Shown here one piece after another: positions 20,073-31,544 of a stretch of DNA of 64,000 nucleotides. Source of the stretch: Nematopogon swammerdamellus. Lineage: Eukaryota > Arthropoda > Insecta > Lepidoptera > Adelidae. The notes beneath the pieces were generated by a model, which ran no database searches, was not told where the DNA came from, and was given only the letters and a program-made list of their open reading frames with translations. The position numbers and the translations under genes are program-made. The first letter of the stretch is position 1. The number at the start of each line of letters is the position of its first letter. The stretch covers positions 558,001 to 622,000 of the forward strand of contig OX336351.1 in the NCBI GenBank assembly GCA_946902875.1, written 5' to 3'.

Positions 20073-21293
20073 TACCTTTAACGCGCTTCATTCACCTAAA
20101 CTGAAATGATTGTTTAAAACTTTTTCTATTAAGTTTCTAATACAATTAAAACTAAGTTTGACAGAATGCACAATGGCGAGATGCGTCGTTGGTTATCTTC
20201 GATAAGAGCAGCGAATACATTAGCAAGCGATAAAAGCCTCCTCGGGGACAGTCGGCAAGATTGAATGAACTTCGAGACGGTGCGGTGGTGGCCGCGGGCG
20301 GGTGCGGCCGTGGCGTGGATCAATACCGCGCCGCCGCGATGCTCCGGAGCGGACGGCATTGTCTCAGCGCCGCTACAAACGAGCGCAATACAGGTGCACT
20401 CCCGTCGCTAAAGACTTTTAATGCTTCTAGTCTGAGCTGCCCCTCCAGTGAAAAGGGGGTACAAGATACTATAGACTAAATACTATAGAAGAGGCAAAGC
20501 GCGATGAAACATGTCATCTATCGGTAAACAAGCGCGCGTGCCTTCACACGCAATTTTCATCACGAATACATTCAAAGGATCGCATTAAAAGACATAGGTA
20601 TGCTATAAATGCGCTAAAGCTCATCCATCACTCGCGTATTTGCGGACATAAGATGATAAGGTGAGCCGTACAACACAAGCATCAGTCATTATGAACTCAG
20701 CTTATAAGCTGATTTGGATGGTAACATATTCTTTTCGGGCGTTGTGTATGAGAAAGACTCATCTATACACATCTATATACATGCCGCTTGCCGATACCGT
20801 TGTCGTAGACGATAACGGCACGACAACGGCACGATAACGGCACGACAACGGTACACCACGGCACGGCAACACTGGAGGCGAATTTATTAACTGCCGTGAC
20901 GACATGCGTTACCGTCCTCGCCGCCGCGGCCGCCTCGAAAGCTGTTGATATAATTATTGCGGTCGCGTGCGTGTGTGTCTAATGTCTAATGTGCGAACGA
21001 CCTATACACTGTATGCAAACACAATATTAGCTTCGAACCGAGTTCGGACGGCAAACGTTGTGTATGGGAAAATGTGTTAAATTGAATTAACCGCTGTGCG
21101 TGCGGCGCTCGGGGCCGGGGGGTGGGAGCAAACATCAAACAAGCGAACAGATAATTCAGTTCGCAGCTTCAGAGAATGTTTTCACTAACTCCATCCCAAA
21201 CACGAGTGGGTGGTTTGTCTGATTATTACGTAACCACCAGTCGCTAGTAGTTTCAGTCAATTTCACTCACGACGAAGAGTCAATTGAGCGGGC
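20073..21293. other. No gene recognised; CpG-rich patch
   Basis: A CpG-rich block at about 20,265-20,400 is open in both directions but has no family motif. A short tandem ACGGCACGACA/ACGGCACGATA repeat lies at 20,812-20,870. The rest is unremarkable. Confidence 0.4.
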
Positions 21294-21896
21294 GGGTGCC
21301 CGAGCGGCTCTTGCGAGAGGTCCGAGGTTCGAGTCCGTTTTTTGACGTGATGACGTCACGTCTTATAAATTGATGAACACCGGCTGCACGCACGAAGAAG
21401 TGTCACGTTCCATCTAAACATGTGTGTGCAAGCGAGAGCGCGATAGCACGATCCATCTAAACCTGTGTGTGCAAGCGAGAGCGCGATAGAGAGGCATATA
21501 CAATAGTAGGAAATACAAAATATATTTGTCCGTCTTTTGCGAGCCTCGAACCCGCGGTCCCTGCCACCATCACCGACCAGACGTCTTAACCACGCGGGCT
21601 AATCGCTCTTGTACGTATCGCAGAAAAATTTGCTCAACAGTATGTGAAGATTTCATGGAGCGACATCTAGCGTCAGTAGTAAATGAAATACTTCAGCGGT
21701 ATTTACATGATTTCACAGATAGGTACTTGTTGCAACGTTGTACATGTAGATGGCGTTATGTAGGTTTGAGTCCCAACACGATGTTTATATTGATAATTAA
21801 TATTATTGGTTTTTTAGGTTTTTTAAATATAAAATAAACAAAAATTAATAGTCGTTATTTTCTCATATTTTTTATTAGTTATTATCACATCTTTAT
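21294..21896. repeat. tRNA-like SINE head followed by dispersed repeat R2, copy 1
   Basis: 21,294-21,336 resembles a tRNA (GGGTGCCCGAGCGGC, then GGTTCGAGTCC as B box). Directly after it begins a 560-bp repeat (GACGTGATGACGTCACGTC) found again at 63,064-63,732. Within R2, the reverse strand of 21,539-21,608 again has A- and B-box-like motifs (TGGTTAAGACG, GGTTCGAGGC), so R2 carries a tRNA-like unit in antisense. Confidence 0.75.
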
Positions 21897-22321
21897 CATG
21901 TACTTAAATTAAAATACACAAAATTAATAAAAACGGTAAATATCCGCCGGAACTGATTTTGTATCTGACTTCGCACTTTATATACTTTATGACGTCATCA
22001 CGTAAAACTATCGTCCGTAAACCGACTTTACAGACAACCAATTTTTTTTTATTTGAAAATATGTACGTGCATATCCTTGCAACATGCCGCGCAACATGAA
22101 GTCTACGTGCCGCGGCAACGTTGCAGCAACGTCGTGGCAACGCTGTGCTGTAGGCAACATAGCGGGCGATACCGTGCTCAGACAACATGTCCACCGTACG
22201 AGTTGAGGGGCATGTCGCGCGACATTTGTCCCCTAGTTAATTAGCGCAACATTCTGGTTTAGGTGTGTTTTAATAGTATTCTATGTTTATATGTTAGTAC
22301 TAGGCACGTACTCGCTTTATA

Positions 22322-22443
22322 TATATTTTTATTAGAAAAATGCAAAGCGAAAATCATTGGAAAAAATACATCCCGGCCAGGATCCTGGCCGGGATGTATT
22401 TTTTCCAATGATTTTCGCTTTGCATTTTTCTAATAAAAATATA
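22322..22443. repeat. 122-bp perfect palindrome without spacer
   Basis: 22,322-22,382 and 22,383-22,443 are exact reverse complements with no loop; the centre is CCAGGATCCTGG. I checked the arms base by base. Such spacer-less perfect palindromes are unstable in DNA and suspicious in assemblies. Confidence 0.95.
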
Positions 22444-23264
22444 GGTGTGTTTTCTTTGATAATTTTCAGTGTCACCTGCCTGACAAACAGCAGTCGCGAC
22501 TACGACTGAAAACGGGCGTCGCTAACGCAATCGCCTCTACCCACCACCGACGAGGCCTCACCAAGCCGAGAGGGTGAGGGAGCACGGGTGCGGGGGGCGG
22601 CAGGTGCCTTGTTCAGGTGCCGGGGGCGGACGAAGGTCGAGGAATGCCTTTCATCTGGACGGGCTCGAGATACATCTAAGGTGAGGTGCTCCGATAGCGT
22701 ATCCAGCTTTTCTTTACTTCATTCCCGGACGCATATATCCAAAGTCTAGTAGGCGAGTTCTCTGATTGGTCGATGCCAGTTTGGCGGGAAATTTAAATTT
22801 TGTTTGGCTCCGCCTCCGACACTCCCAGCGAAACTACTGAATCCGATATTCGTTTGGTCGTTTATGTGATTTGGTGGCTCAGTAGTACGGTGTAGGGTTT
22901 TTATTTTTTCGATTTCGACCATGGGTTCGTGTCCCTTTTGCCAAAATTTGTTTTGTTTTACTTTTTTTTTTTGTTAAGCAATGTTAGGGTGGTTAAAATT
23001 AGGTTTAGGTTATTTTTTTTTATAACCACCTAAAAAAACTTTATTTTCGAAAATATTTTCGAAAATACTTCCGAAATTTATATTTCTTACTTTTTTTTGC
23101 TAAGCAATGTCAGGGTGTTACAATTAGGTTAAGGTTATTTTTTTATAACGACCTAAAAAAACTAACACATACTCGTATATTTGTAACCAAACCTAACGTA
23201 ACAAAATTATTACAATTTAAAAGTACGTCTCATAAAAAGCTTGAAATTTTTTTTTTATAACTAA
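22444..23264. other. No gene recognised
   Basis: A GC-rich part (22,560-22,690) is followed by T/A-rich sequence with two copies of a TTGCTAAGCAATGT(T/C)AGGGTG-like segment near 22,970 and 23,098. No coding motif. Confidence 0.4.
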
Positions 23265-23274
23265 ATGAAAAAAA

Positions 23275-23545
23275 AAAAAAAAAACATCAACAACCTTAGG
23301 ACAAATCGATCCTGTAAATCCTTTATTTACAGGGTTGCCAACATGTGGAATGCACTCCCACCTGCATCTTTTCCTCTAATGTACAGTCGGGGATCCTTCA
23401 AACATAATGTGAAGGTGCACCTAGCCGGCCGACATGGTATTCGCAGCCCCCGTAAATATTCGAATGCCCGTGGGCGCCGTCGGACTACACCTCTGCGTTA
23501 GTCTGGCGCGCCATATGTCGAGCTTCCCATAAAAAAAAATAACAA
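23275..23545 (+). mobile_element. LINE 3' end (Jockey/CR1-like)
   Basis: NNLRTNRSCKSFIYRVANMW and then NALPPASFPLMYSRGSFKHN are the C-terminal motif of a non-LTR retrotransposon. The copy closes at a stop near 23,501, and the 3' UTR ends CCATAAAAAAAA. The 5' part is missing. A related fragment lies at 45,955-46,310. Confidence 0.85.
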
Positions 23546-24107
23546 AAAAACAACCCTTAAAAAAAGTAAAAGAGTAAAAGTGTCGGGGTTTTTTGAATTT
23601 ATAATTTAAATTTTTTAAGAGTACATTTTTAGTTTTACTCGTACCTATTTGGTAGCTGCCAACTTCCCTTTATATGCAATATAAAAGGGCCGCCATATTG
23701 TTCGGCCCATTCGCCGAACAAAAGTTCGCCGACGTATGGTAACTCTAGCTGCGGCCCTATTCGATTGAGCAAGCGAGTCACGCGCCCCGTACCGACGAAA
23801 GTACTGCGCGTATCATCAGACAGACAAGAATAGTGTCCCGAGAGATTGGAGGGAAGAACAAAGTGATACGATGAATGAGTCAATTGGATTGTTTATTGAT
23901 TTATAAGACCGATGTGCCACCGCCGCAGTAGCGACGGGAAGAGGCGGCAGGGGTGGAATATGAGGCGCATTCGTGCCAGTAATTACTGTCATTTCATCAA
24001 AGTGTGGTAGTTCAGTTAATAAAAAATAATGTGTTTATTTAATTATTTTTCTACAAGTAGGGCACTATTACAAGAACATCAATACTAATCATAAATCTGT
24101 AAGGGAT

Positions 24108-24440
24108 GGTCATGAAGTAAGTTACTTTGTTTTATGAGATACTGCGTTTGTAGACTCTATTGACGATTTTTAGAAATCTTTTCTGTATGTATGTATGTAT
24201 ATTCCTCCATAACTCTTAAAATGATCATCCGAATTCTATGAAACTTAATACAAGCGCATTTTACTATACAGGACACAGGATAGGCTAAATAAAATTCCGG
24301 TCCGGTTATGCTAAGATGTGGCTCTCATACAAACCGAATTGTTCCGCGCGCCGAAATAAAGGTACGGTAGCGAGCTTACTTACTTTCTTCTTTTTAAATA
24401 CGAATTTCACGCGAGCGAAGCCGCGGAAAAAGCTAGTAAT
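24108..24440. repeat. Dispersed repeat R3, copy 1
   Basis: It shares several hundred bp in inverted orientation with 29,924-30,270: GTAAGGGATGGTCATGAAGT, CTCCATAACTCTTAAAATGA, GATGTGGCTCTCATACAAAC and GAATTTCACGCGAGCGAAGC. Family unknown; the CGCGAGCGAAGCCGCGG end is common in lepidopteran repeats. Confidence 0.8.
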
Positions 24441-24495
24441 ATAATATATGTATTCTTAAAAATAGCCTTATGACTACTTAATGATAGAAAAACAC

Positions 24496-24602
24496 TTTTT
24501 TTTTTATGGAAACTGACACGGTTGGCTACATCATCTACAACGTCCGTGATGTCAGCCCATAACACCGGGTGAACTAGGTGCCATGTCAGTGCTTCCCCCT
24601 TT
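24496..24602 (-). repeat. SINE 3' end (5S-type family)
   Basis: The reverse strand ends with GTGTCAGTTTCCAT and an A tail, preceded by GTTATGGGCTGACATCACGG, as in the full-length copies. Only about 100 bp remain. Confidence 0.85.
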
Positions 24603-24732
24603 GATCACTCCTTTGAACACTCCTTTTGAATTTTGACAATAAGACATCGTCGGTGGATCGGAACGATCGTGCGTATGACGTCCATCGTCGTCCGTCCGCA
24701 AGACATTGAAAGAAAAGTACCAGCAGGGCTAT

Positions 24733-24899
24733 CACGAGATTCGCTACGCCGGCTACGCCGACGTGTAGCGTGCGTAGAGAATGTAAGCCGCTGCGCGGAA
24801 GCGAGTTCGCAAATCTATCGCATGCGATTCCGCGCAGACGCTTACGCTCTTTACGCACGCTACACCTCGGCGTAGCCGGCGGCGGCGTAGCGAAACTCG
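24733..24899. repeat. Imperfect palindrome, arms about 75 bp
   Basis: TCGCTACGCCGGCTACGCCG and following bases return in reverse complement at the right side (CGGCGTAGCCGGCGGCG), with a 12-nt loop. It resembles the TACGC-rich arms of the MITE at 37.0 and 45.5 kb. Confidence 0.75.
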
Positions 24900-25042
24900 T
24901 AATACTTAGCCCTACTGGAGTCAAACGACAGCGCGATGCGCGGCGGAGGCGTATTTGTTACTCTAGCTTTTGCCCGCGGCTTCGCTCTCGGTAGATGCGT
25001 ATTTAAATGCAAATATGATCATAAACGATCGCTTCTCTTATA

Positions 25043-25060
25043 TTCTCTCTCTCTCTCTCC
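25043..25060. repeat. (CT)n microsatellite
   Basis: A short pure CT run. Confidence 0.9.
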
Positions 25061-25237
25061 CGTCCATACTATACTTTGTTTGATAGTGCTCGACACTAAG
25101 ATTATTTAGCGTGATGATAAAATAGCCTATAGTGAGCCACAAGAACTACTCTGTACATTGGTGCAAACCGCATTAGAATTTGTTCAGTGGTTCCGGAGTT
25201 TACTTCAAAAAGTAATAAATAACTGTGTTTGCCGTGG

Positions 25238-25395
25238 ACAGGAAAACGGAGTGTGGGAAGATCGACCGCCAGGTGGGACGACGACATCAAGTACGTCGGC
25301 GGAGAGCAGTGGATCCGTATCGCAGAAGGCCGGGAGGACTGGAGGAAAATTGCAAAGGCGTATGTCCAGCAGTGGACGCATACACACTGACTGAC
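25238..25395 (+). mobile_element. RTE-type LINE 3' end
   Basis: Translated in mixed frames it reads GRPPGGTTTSSTSAES and then EDWRKIAKAYVQQWTHTH followed by stops, the end of an RTE-type LINE. Similar ends are found in reverse at 35,738-35,925, 44,450-44,530 and 53,692-53,762, and in part at 12,676 and 35,076. Confidence 0.85.
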
Positions 25396-25399
25396 TAAC

Positions 25400-26984
25400 C
25401 TGTGTTTGGACTTAGTAAAACAAATATTAGGGTTTGAATTTAAAAAAAAATAGAACGTATTTGATATTACAACAAGTAGGTACAAAAAACTAATTTAAAA
25501 GCGAACAACCTTTGCTCAGACACTCCTTAGATAGTAATTATCCGTCGGCGGTAGTCCAGCCAGCGATGGTTCATTTTAGCCCTCACCACCGCGCCGCGAC
25601 ACGGTTGTGCGGTGCGGGAGGGAGGGAGGGAACACCACCGGTGCGGCGACGCGGGCGGCATCGGCAGTTGCTACTGTGTAGTAGGTAGGTAGACTTGTTA
25701 AAATGTTAATATTTGCCGGCGCGTCGTCCCGCCAGCCGCCGCTACAAGTAGGTATCTACAAGCAAATCCAGCGCCCCATCCCACCCCGCCCTACACTCTG
25801 CTACCGCCGCCCACACGACACACACACACATCTACACAGCAGCAATCACAGATCAGAGATATAATAGCTAGATGTGTCATCAAAAGCTCTCGCTGTATAG
25901 GAACACGATGGAGTCAAAATTCCTACCACTCAACGTACGCAGCGCACGCAATATTTCACGTCCTCGCCGCAGCGATCGGATGTCGACATTCTGCAGCCAA
26001 TCAGAGCGGGTTAAGATTTTTTATTTTATTTATTTATTTATGTTAGAAAACATACAGCCATTCACAATGCAGATACACATTTTTTTATGCCTAAAGTATT
26101 TACAACAGTCCAATTACAAGTTTCTTTTGATTAGTTTTGTTATGTTTGCGCAGGGCATAAACTTAGGTGTCTAAAGAAATATGTGTATGGATGGTGTAGT
26201 GTTTTATGTGGTGTGTTGTTGTGTGTGTGGTGCATAGTGTGTGTATGTGTGTGCGTGAAGATGTCGGATCACGTAGCGCCTGTCGTAATGGCCAAAACGG
26301 GCCACAAGGAAGAGAATTTCGAAATTATCATCGGTTGCAGTGCACATATCCACATTCGAGCGAAACACTACGTGCGCATTGCTGTAACTTGATTGGTAGG
26401 AATTTTAGCAATACCGTGTTAACATACAAATCACCTAGTGGCGCATATAGCCGTTATATCTGATCTATGACTACACCCGCCCGCCCACATACACACACAC
26501 ACCGAAGCAATAAGGTCGTGTTGCCGGCGCGGCGAGGGCCGCGGTCGGGGCGGCCTGAGATTCCACCTCCGTTCATTCATATTTACTCAGAAAATTTTCA
26601 TTCAAATTAGTTTTTTTGCAAATATAATTTCGCTTATATGAAATTAATCTCGGCGTAGAGTAAACAACCTCCTCGTGATGATAATGCGAACCGTTACAAG
26701 GATCCATCCAAATGATAAACATTATTTATTTCTCCACAAATATTTTACGCAGGCATAGATCGGCGAGGCACGCGGCGAAAAAGCGGACTTACCCATTATA
26801 GAGATTTCATCTAGTCACATCGCATGTTTGAGACGTGCGTATATTGAAAGACAAGAGTAGAAAAAAAAATACAAAACAAAAGATAAGATTTTAACATACA
26901 TACCTACACGGTTAATTTACAGCACTACACCGACCATAGCTATGTATTCGAACAAGATAAAAAACTTATCGAGCGCAGCTGCAA
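25400..26984. other. No gene recognised
   Basis: GC-rich, G-run-containing sequence at 25,550-25,830, then T-rich sequence (26,015-26,160) and a GT-rich patch (26,190-26,260). No coding signal or clear element boundary was seen. Confidence 0.4.
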
Positions 26985-27075
26985 GTAAGACACGACTGTG
27001 GTAGGTAGGACCATGACAAGTTGAGAGGTGGCCAGTCCGTCGCCCTTTAGCGCGATATCATGCTCTCGGAAGTAG
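26985..27075 (+). repeat. Dispersed repeat R1, copy 2
   Basis: AAGTAAGACACGACTGTGGT, GAGAGGTGGCC and CGCCCTTTAGCGCG match the start of R1 at 5,690. The 3' half is absent. Confidence 0.65.
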
Positions 27076-27218
27076 CGAATCACACGGTACACGGTGAATT
27101 AGAATTAAATTAAATTACATTTTAAATTCCAAGGGTTCAATACTTCTGAAGATATGTGAGATATATTCTAGTGTATTTGAATGTGTTGTGTGTGCAATGG
27201 GGCAAGTGCCTGAATTAA

Positions 27219-27254
27219 TAAATGATTTGATTTTTGATTTGATTTGATTTGATA
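27219..27254. repeat. (TTTGA)n microsatellite
   Basis: A TGATTTGATTTTTGATTTGA tail, of the kind found at the ends of RTE-type LINEs; the upstream 27,090-27,218 may be a LINE 3' UTR, which I cannot confirm. Confidence 0.75.
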
Positions 27255-27523
27255 TACAAAAATAAAAATATATAAAAAAATATAACTACTTCAAGTGAGC
27301 ATTGTACATGTACAAGGTATATTTCAAAGTAACAAGTAAACTGCAGAATGCGAAACAATATATCTCTTCATAATTAATTCTTAATTACACGTTTTTAATA
27401 AAATAGGAAACAAAAATAAAGAACCGGCAATATGAGAAGGTGCGAAGATGTCATGCGACATGTCAGCACATGTCGCGTCCATTGATGAAATATTGTACGT
27501 AATATATCTTTGGTCGCGTCACA

Positions 27524-27615
27524 TTTTTTTTTTTATGGTAAATGACACTGCTACATCACTTACAACATCCGTGATGTCAGCCCGTAACACCCATAACACA
27601 TACTAATGCTTTCCC
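27524..27615 (-). repeat. SINE 3' end (5S-type family)
   Basis: On the reverse strand, GTGTTACGGGCTGACATCAC and ATGTTGTAAGTGATGTAGC are followed by an A-rich tail. Confidence 0.75.
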
Positions 27616-29160
27616 TCGGCTCCACGGGACTAAGGTCATGCCGCCAGGCCTCTTTCCGTCGTCCCGACATAGGCCCGGTGGTTCCAGCAGACTGGGAAAG
27701 TCTGCTGTAGGTAGCTAGGGATAGAATTAAGATCGTTGATCTAATTTTTAATAAAGTCTACCAGCATTTAATTTAGTAAGAGCCAACTAAGAGGCCAGAA
27801 ATTCATGTGACTCTACCGAATTAAATATTATCGTCGAGACGACACGATAATAAATAACTGAGTGGGAAGGTCGTAATTTATATTAGGTAGAAACTTGAGT
27901 AAGTACAAATTGAGTGGCTCTATAAATAAATACAAGTACAAATCCAGATACTCGTAATTATCCGAACTTTCTCACTGTTCAATTATCTTCTCTTCTCCGT
28001 CGCTGTTCCTCCCCTCCCGCATCGCAACGCAAATAGTCGTCTAGCGGTGGGGGCAGGTAAGTAGAGCGACAAACACGGAGGATAGAGCGCAGAGGAGTCC
28101 TTGCTAGCTGTAATTCCTAGTAATATGTAGTAAATGATAACGCGTACTGTGTAGGCAGTGGCAAACACTTTTATGGAATACAAGCTGTGCCCGCGGCTCC
28201 GCCCGCTCTCATATTTCACTTCACTGCTAACCTCATAAGCTATTTAGCGTGATAGTAAGTAGCCTATAGTTGATGGGAAGAATCAAGCTATCCGTAGAAC
28301 TTTGTTTTATAAAAATCGGTTCAGTGGTTCTCGAGTTATAAGCGGACAGACAGACACTCAGACAGACAGAAAGCAGACGTTGGATTTTATTATAGGTAAG
28401 GAAGCGGACGTAAAAAAAAATTCCAACAAAGCTTCTTGGCTGTTCTTCTTCGCTGTGATAATCGCACTGGCTTCATAATAATGTTAAAATATGACAATCC
28501 GAGTGCAGTGTACTGTCTATGGACGATTAATAAAGAATAAAATAAAACGTGTAACGAGGAAACGGCGCGGGGAGGCACGACTCCAACAATCGCGCACCAA
28601 ATAAGTTTCCGTGCGGCGGCGGCGCGTATGCCCCCAGTTGGTGAGCACGCACCCAGTTTGTTTAGAGCAACTCCTCTGTGCTATCTACTTGTTGCAGTTG
28701 CAGCTAAACGTATGAATTAGTAACCATGCCCACGTCTCGTCGTGAGGCCAAAATTGAATTACTTTTAATATAAATAATAATAATAAACAAATAAAAATTA
28801 TCCCCGGAGCTGTAGGTACTTGTTCCAAGAAATCGTCCACTTCTCCAACCAATCGACATTACTGGTATCGACATTCAATATGACGAAAGTTCTCGAACAC
28901 TGATTCGACTGTCTGTTGTTTTGAGACAACGGTCAACGCGTTTCAACGCTCAACCACCGCTCAATCAACGCTCAATCAAGTTACGAAGTAACTATTAAGT
29001 AATCTGTGGCTCAACGCTTTCCAACGGTCAACGCGTTCCAACGGTCAACGCGTTTCTATCACGTGCCGCCTTGTTCGCGGGCAACAATCCGAAGGTTGGG
29101 TCTTGATGAGGGGCGGCGGCGGGGCGGTCGGGGTCGTTGTTCCGCGCTGTTTTGACACGC
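27616..29160. other. No gene recognised; repeat fragments
   Basis: 28,170-28,400 carries a CCCGCGGCTCCGCCCGC to ACAGACAGACACTCAGACAG segment, a common lepidopteran dispersed repeat style, similar in part to 25,105-25,165 (TTTAGCGTGATGATAAAATAGCC). 28,926-29,055 has degenerate tandem CCAACGGTCAACGCGTT units. 28,980-29,009 is nearly identical to 42,084-42,113 (GTTACGAAGTAACTATTA). Confidence 0.45.
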
Positions 29161-29290
29161 GAGACTCTTGATCTCGAAATCCAATCCATCTCAATGTCCG
29201 TGGTTCGAGCCCGGCCGGTGTGAATCAATCAGTATTTCTGATTGAAAAATGTACGTGGAGATCTATCTACCTACTGCTTAAACGTTCGGA
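29160..29290 (+). repeat. tRNA-like SINE fragment
   Basis: GGTTCGAGCCC at about 29,202 is a B-box match, and the following GAAAAATGTACGTGGAGAT resembles the sequence after the tRNA-like head at 52,794. The A-box side is degenerate. Confidence 0.55.
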
Positions 29291-29379
29291 ACGTGTTCGT
29301 AGCCGGTAAAATGAAGTGTAATTTTTCACGAAAATCAGTAAGGTTATGTCGAGGAACCAAATGTGCTCAAAACAGCTAA

Positions 29380-29600
29380 ATCGACGTCCGCGCCGCAAAA
29401 CCACGCTCATCAAGGCACCATAACCGCAGAATTGGCGCGCTATTGAAGCGCTATCCAGCTTGTTAATCCGATGTTTTTAGGCAGCCGGCGCGGGTGGCTG
29501 TTCCCAAAAGCTCAACGGAAGATCAGACACAGCCAATAACACCACTCCTCGCGAAACCACGCTCAGAGAGGCGCCATGCGCGCCAGCTATAAGGCGCACT
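29380..29600 (-). mobile_element. LINE 3' UTR fragment
   Basis: Reverse-complement similarity to the 3' UTRs of the LINE remnants at 7,760 and 48,430 (GCGTGGTTTCGCGAGGAG, TTGGCTGTGTCTGATCTTCC, GCCGGCTGC). No coding part is left. Confidence 0.65.
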
Positions 29601-29923
29601 CTTTGTCTGCCTTATATATAACTGATATAATTGAATGACACGTCTTTTTAACCCCAGGTTCTAGCTAGTATAGATAGGGGATGCACTACAGTACAGCAGG
29701 ATACACTCACCGGAAGACCATACCTCTAGACGACACCCTGTTTAAAAATATCTAGGGAAATACTCGCCGTTAGACATTCCACAAACTATGTAGCTATGGG
29801 ACAGAGCTGCGATATTGAGAAACAATGGATTTATCAATGTCAACAGGGGAAACGGGCGTTCGGATTCTCAACGACGACGTGTGGCTGCAATAGTGGCAAA
29901 GATATTGTATTATATTTTATCAC

Positions 29924-30270
29924 TCGCTTTTGCCCGCGGCTTCCCTCGCGTGAAATTCGTATTTAAAAAGAAGAAAGTAAGTAAGCCTGCTACCGTACCT
30001 TTATTTCGGCGCGCGGAACAATTCGGTTTGTATGAGAGCCACATCTTAGCGTAACCGCAACTTAATTTTATTTAGTCTATCCTGTGTCACGTATAGTAAA
30101 ATGTGCTTGTACTAAGTTTCATCGAATTCGGATGATCGTTTTAAGAGTTATGGAGGAACATACATACATACAGAAAATATTTCTAAAAATCTTCAATTTA
30201 GTTTTAGTATCATACATAGAGCCTACAAACGCAGTATCTTATAAAACAAAGTAACTTACTCCATGACCAT
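29924..30270. repeat. Dispersed repeat R3, copy 2 (inverted)
   Basis: Reverse complement of the copy at 24,108-24,440, from the CGCGAGGGAAGCCGCGG-type end to GGAATGGTCATGGAGTAAG. The two copies face each other over 5.5 kb. Confidence 0.8.
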
Positions 30271-30502
30271 TCCTTACACATGTATTATTACTAGATACAA
30301 TATATCACTATGTATCTATATCGTCTTCAATACAATCTTATAAATCTCATATTCAATAACATTATGGTACATTATATTAATGATTGATTACATATTTACT
30401 AGAAACTAAGAGCTATGTCCATAGAACATAGAATGTATATATGGCAAGGGATCACCATGCTTCTTTCATTTAACAGTTCAGCAATAAAGGATCGCGCCTC
30501 AC

Positions 30503-30930
30503 CTCGTCGGCGGACGGTGGCGGTGTACAGCTGACGGTCTGTGTTCAGCATTCAATCCCAGAGCATTGTAATTAAGCACACGCAAGAGCGACTAAGCAAA
30601 TCGGTCGTTGAATGTATGGCGTACGGCGCGCAATGTAACTGGGCTGGGAGCACAATGGGTCGAAGCACTACGCGCTACGACGACGACGGCGGCGGCGTAG
30701 CGGCGCTACGTAGCTCTCGCGTTCGCGTAGAGGTCCTGCTCCGCGGCGACTGCTCTGCGAGAGAGGCGCGCGGGGCGGGGCGGGGGCGCTACGAGAGCGC
30801 GGGGCGCGCGGGCGGGCGTGCGCGCGCACTCTCTCCGCTCCGAGACGACGACGACGAAGGGGCAGACACAGCACGCAAGATACAATACGAGCAGAAGTAG
30901 CGCGGTGACTCGTCGGGCAGCACAAGTAAG
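30503..30930 (-). promoter_or_regulatory. Candidate alternative EndoA promoter and 5' exon
   Basis: A strongly CpG-rich block (30,640-30,920) is followed on the minus strand by less GC-rich sequence ending CGCCGACGAG|GTGAGG, a strong 5' splice site with the exon's last base at 30,503. This has the look of a promoter with a non-coding first exon pointing towards EndoA, whose first coding exon has an unused acceptor at 18,674. There is no transcript evidence. The long frames through the block on both strands reflect base composition. Confidence 0.35.
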
Positions 30931-31003
30931 CGTAGCTCCGCGCACTTGATTCCCGTCCATATTTTTTTTTATTGAAAGCGCGACTTAAAGCTCCCAGTCT
31001 TGT

Positions 31004-31388
31004 CAGCCTCGATAGCTCAGTGGTGCAGACAAATCAACCGTCGCTATTGAATGTTAAGCAACGCTGGGTGCGGTCAGTACTTGGATGGGTGACCGCTGAC
31101 CATTGGAGGCTGATCGAGGTCCGGATTCCTCATAAAACTGTAGGTCCCTTCCCTCCTAATCTTACTTGGTGGTAGGGTTTAACCCGCCCGGGTTGGTACC
31201 ACCGCACTGAGTGAAACGTCGGTCGAAACAGCTATGTAAATAGTTTGTGTTTTCCGACCAGTTCATTGTAGCCGGCACGATCAAAGGGGGAAGCACTGAC
31301 ATGGCACCTAGTTCACCCGGTGTTATGGGCTGACATCACGGACGTTGTAGGTGCTGTAGCCAACCGTGTCAGTTTCCATAAAAAAAAA
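31004..31388 (+). repeat. SINE with 5S-rRNA-like head, best-preserved copy
   Basis: 31,054-31,105 reads GTTAAGCAACGCTGGGTGCG then GTCAGTACTTGGATGGGTGA then CCG, closely resembling the internal control region of animal 5S rRNA (A box to C box). Upstream is GTCAGCCTCGATAGCTCAGT. The body has TAGGTCCCTTCCC, GGTGGTAGGGTTTAACCCGC, TTGTAGCCGGCACGATC and TTATGGGCTGACATCACGGA, and ends CCAT plus A tail. This is a 5S-derived (SINE3-type) element, probably transcribed by RNA polymerase III when active. Confidence 0.9.
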
Positions 31389-31544
31389 GCCACAGTTGCA
31401 CTCAGGGTATGCCGGCAGAAGTGAAAACTTTTTGTATTTCCGAAAATAATTCTTAGGTGGTTATAAAAGAAACTAAACACCCTAAAAAGTTTAAACACCG
31501 TAACTTTGCTGAAAAAATAAAAAAAAAAAAAATTTTTTTTTTTA

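Noticed and set aside
30541..30900. 119-residue plus-strand protein
   Set aside because: It runs through a CpG-rich block where both strands are open; no family motif. The block is better explained as a promoter or 5' exon candidate.
31004..31150. Functional 5S rRNA gene
   Set aside because: Only the internal promoter region resembles 5S; the rest is a SINE body found in several copies.
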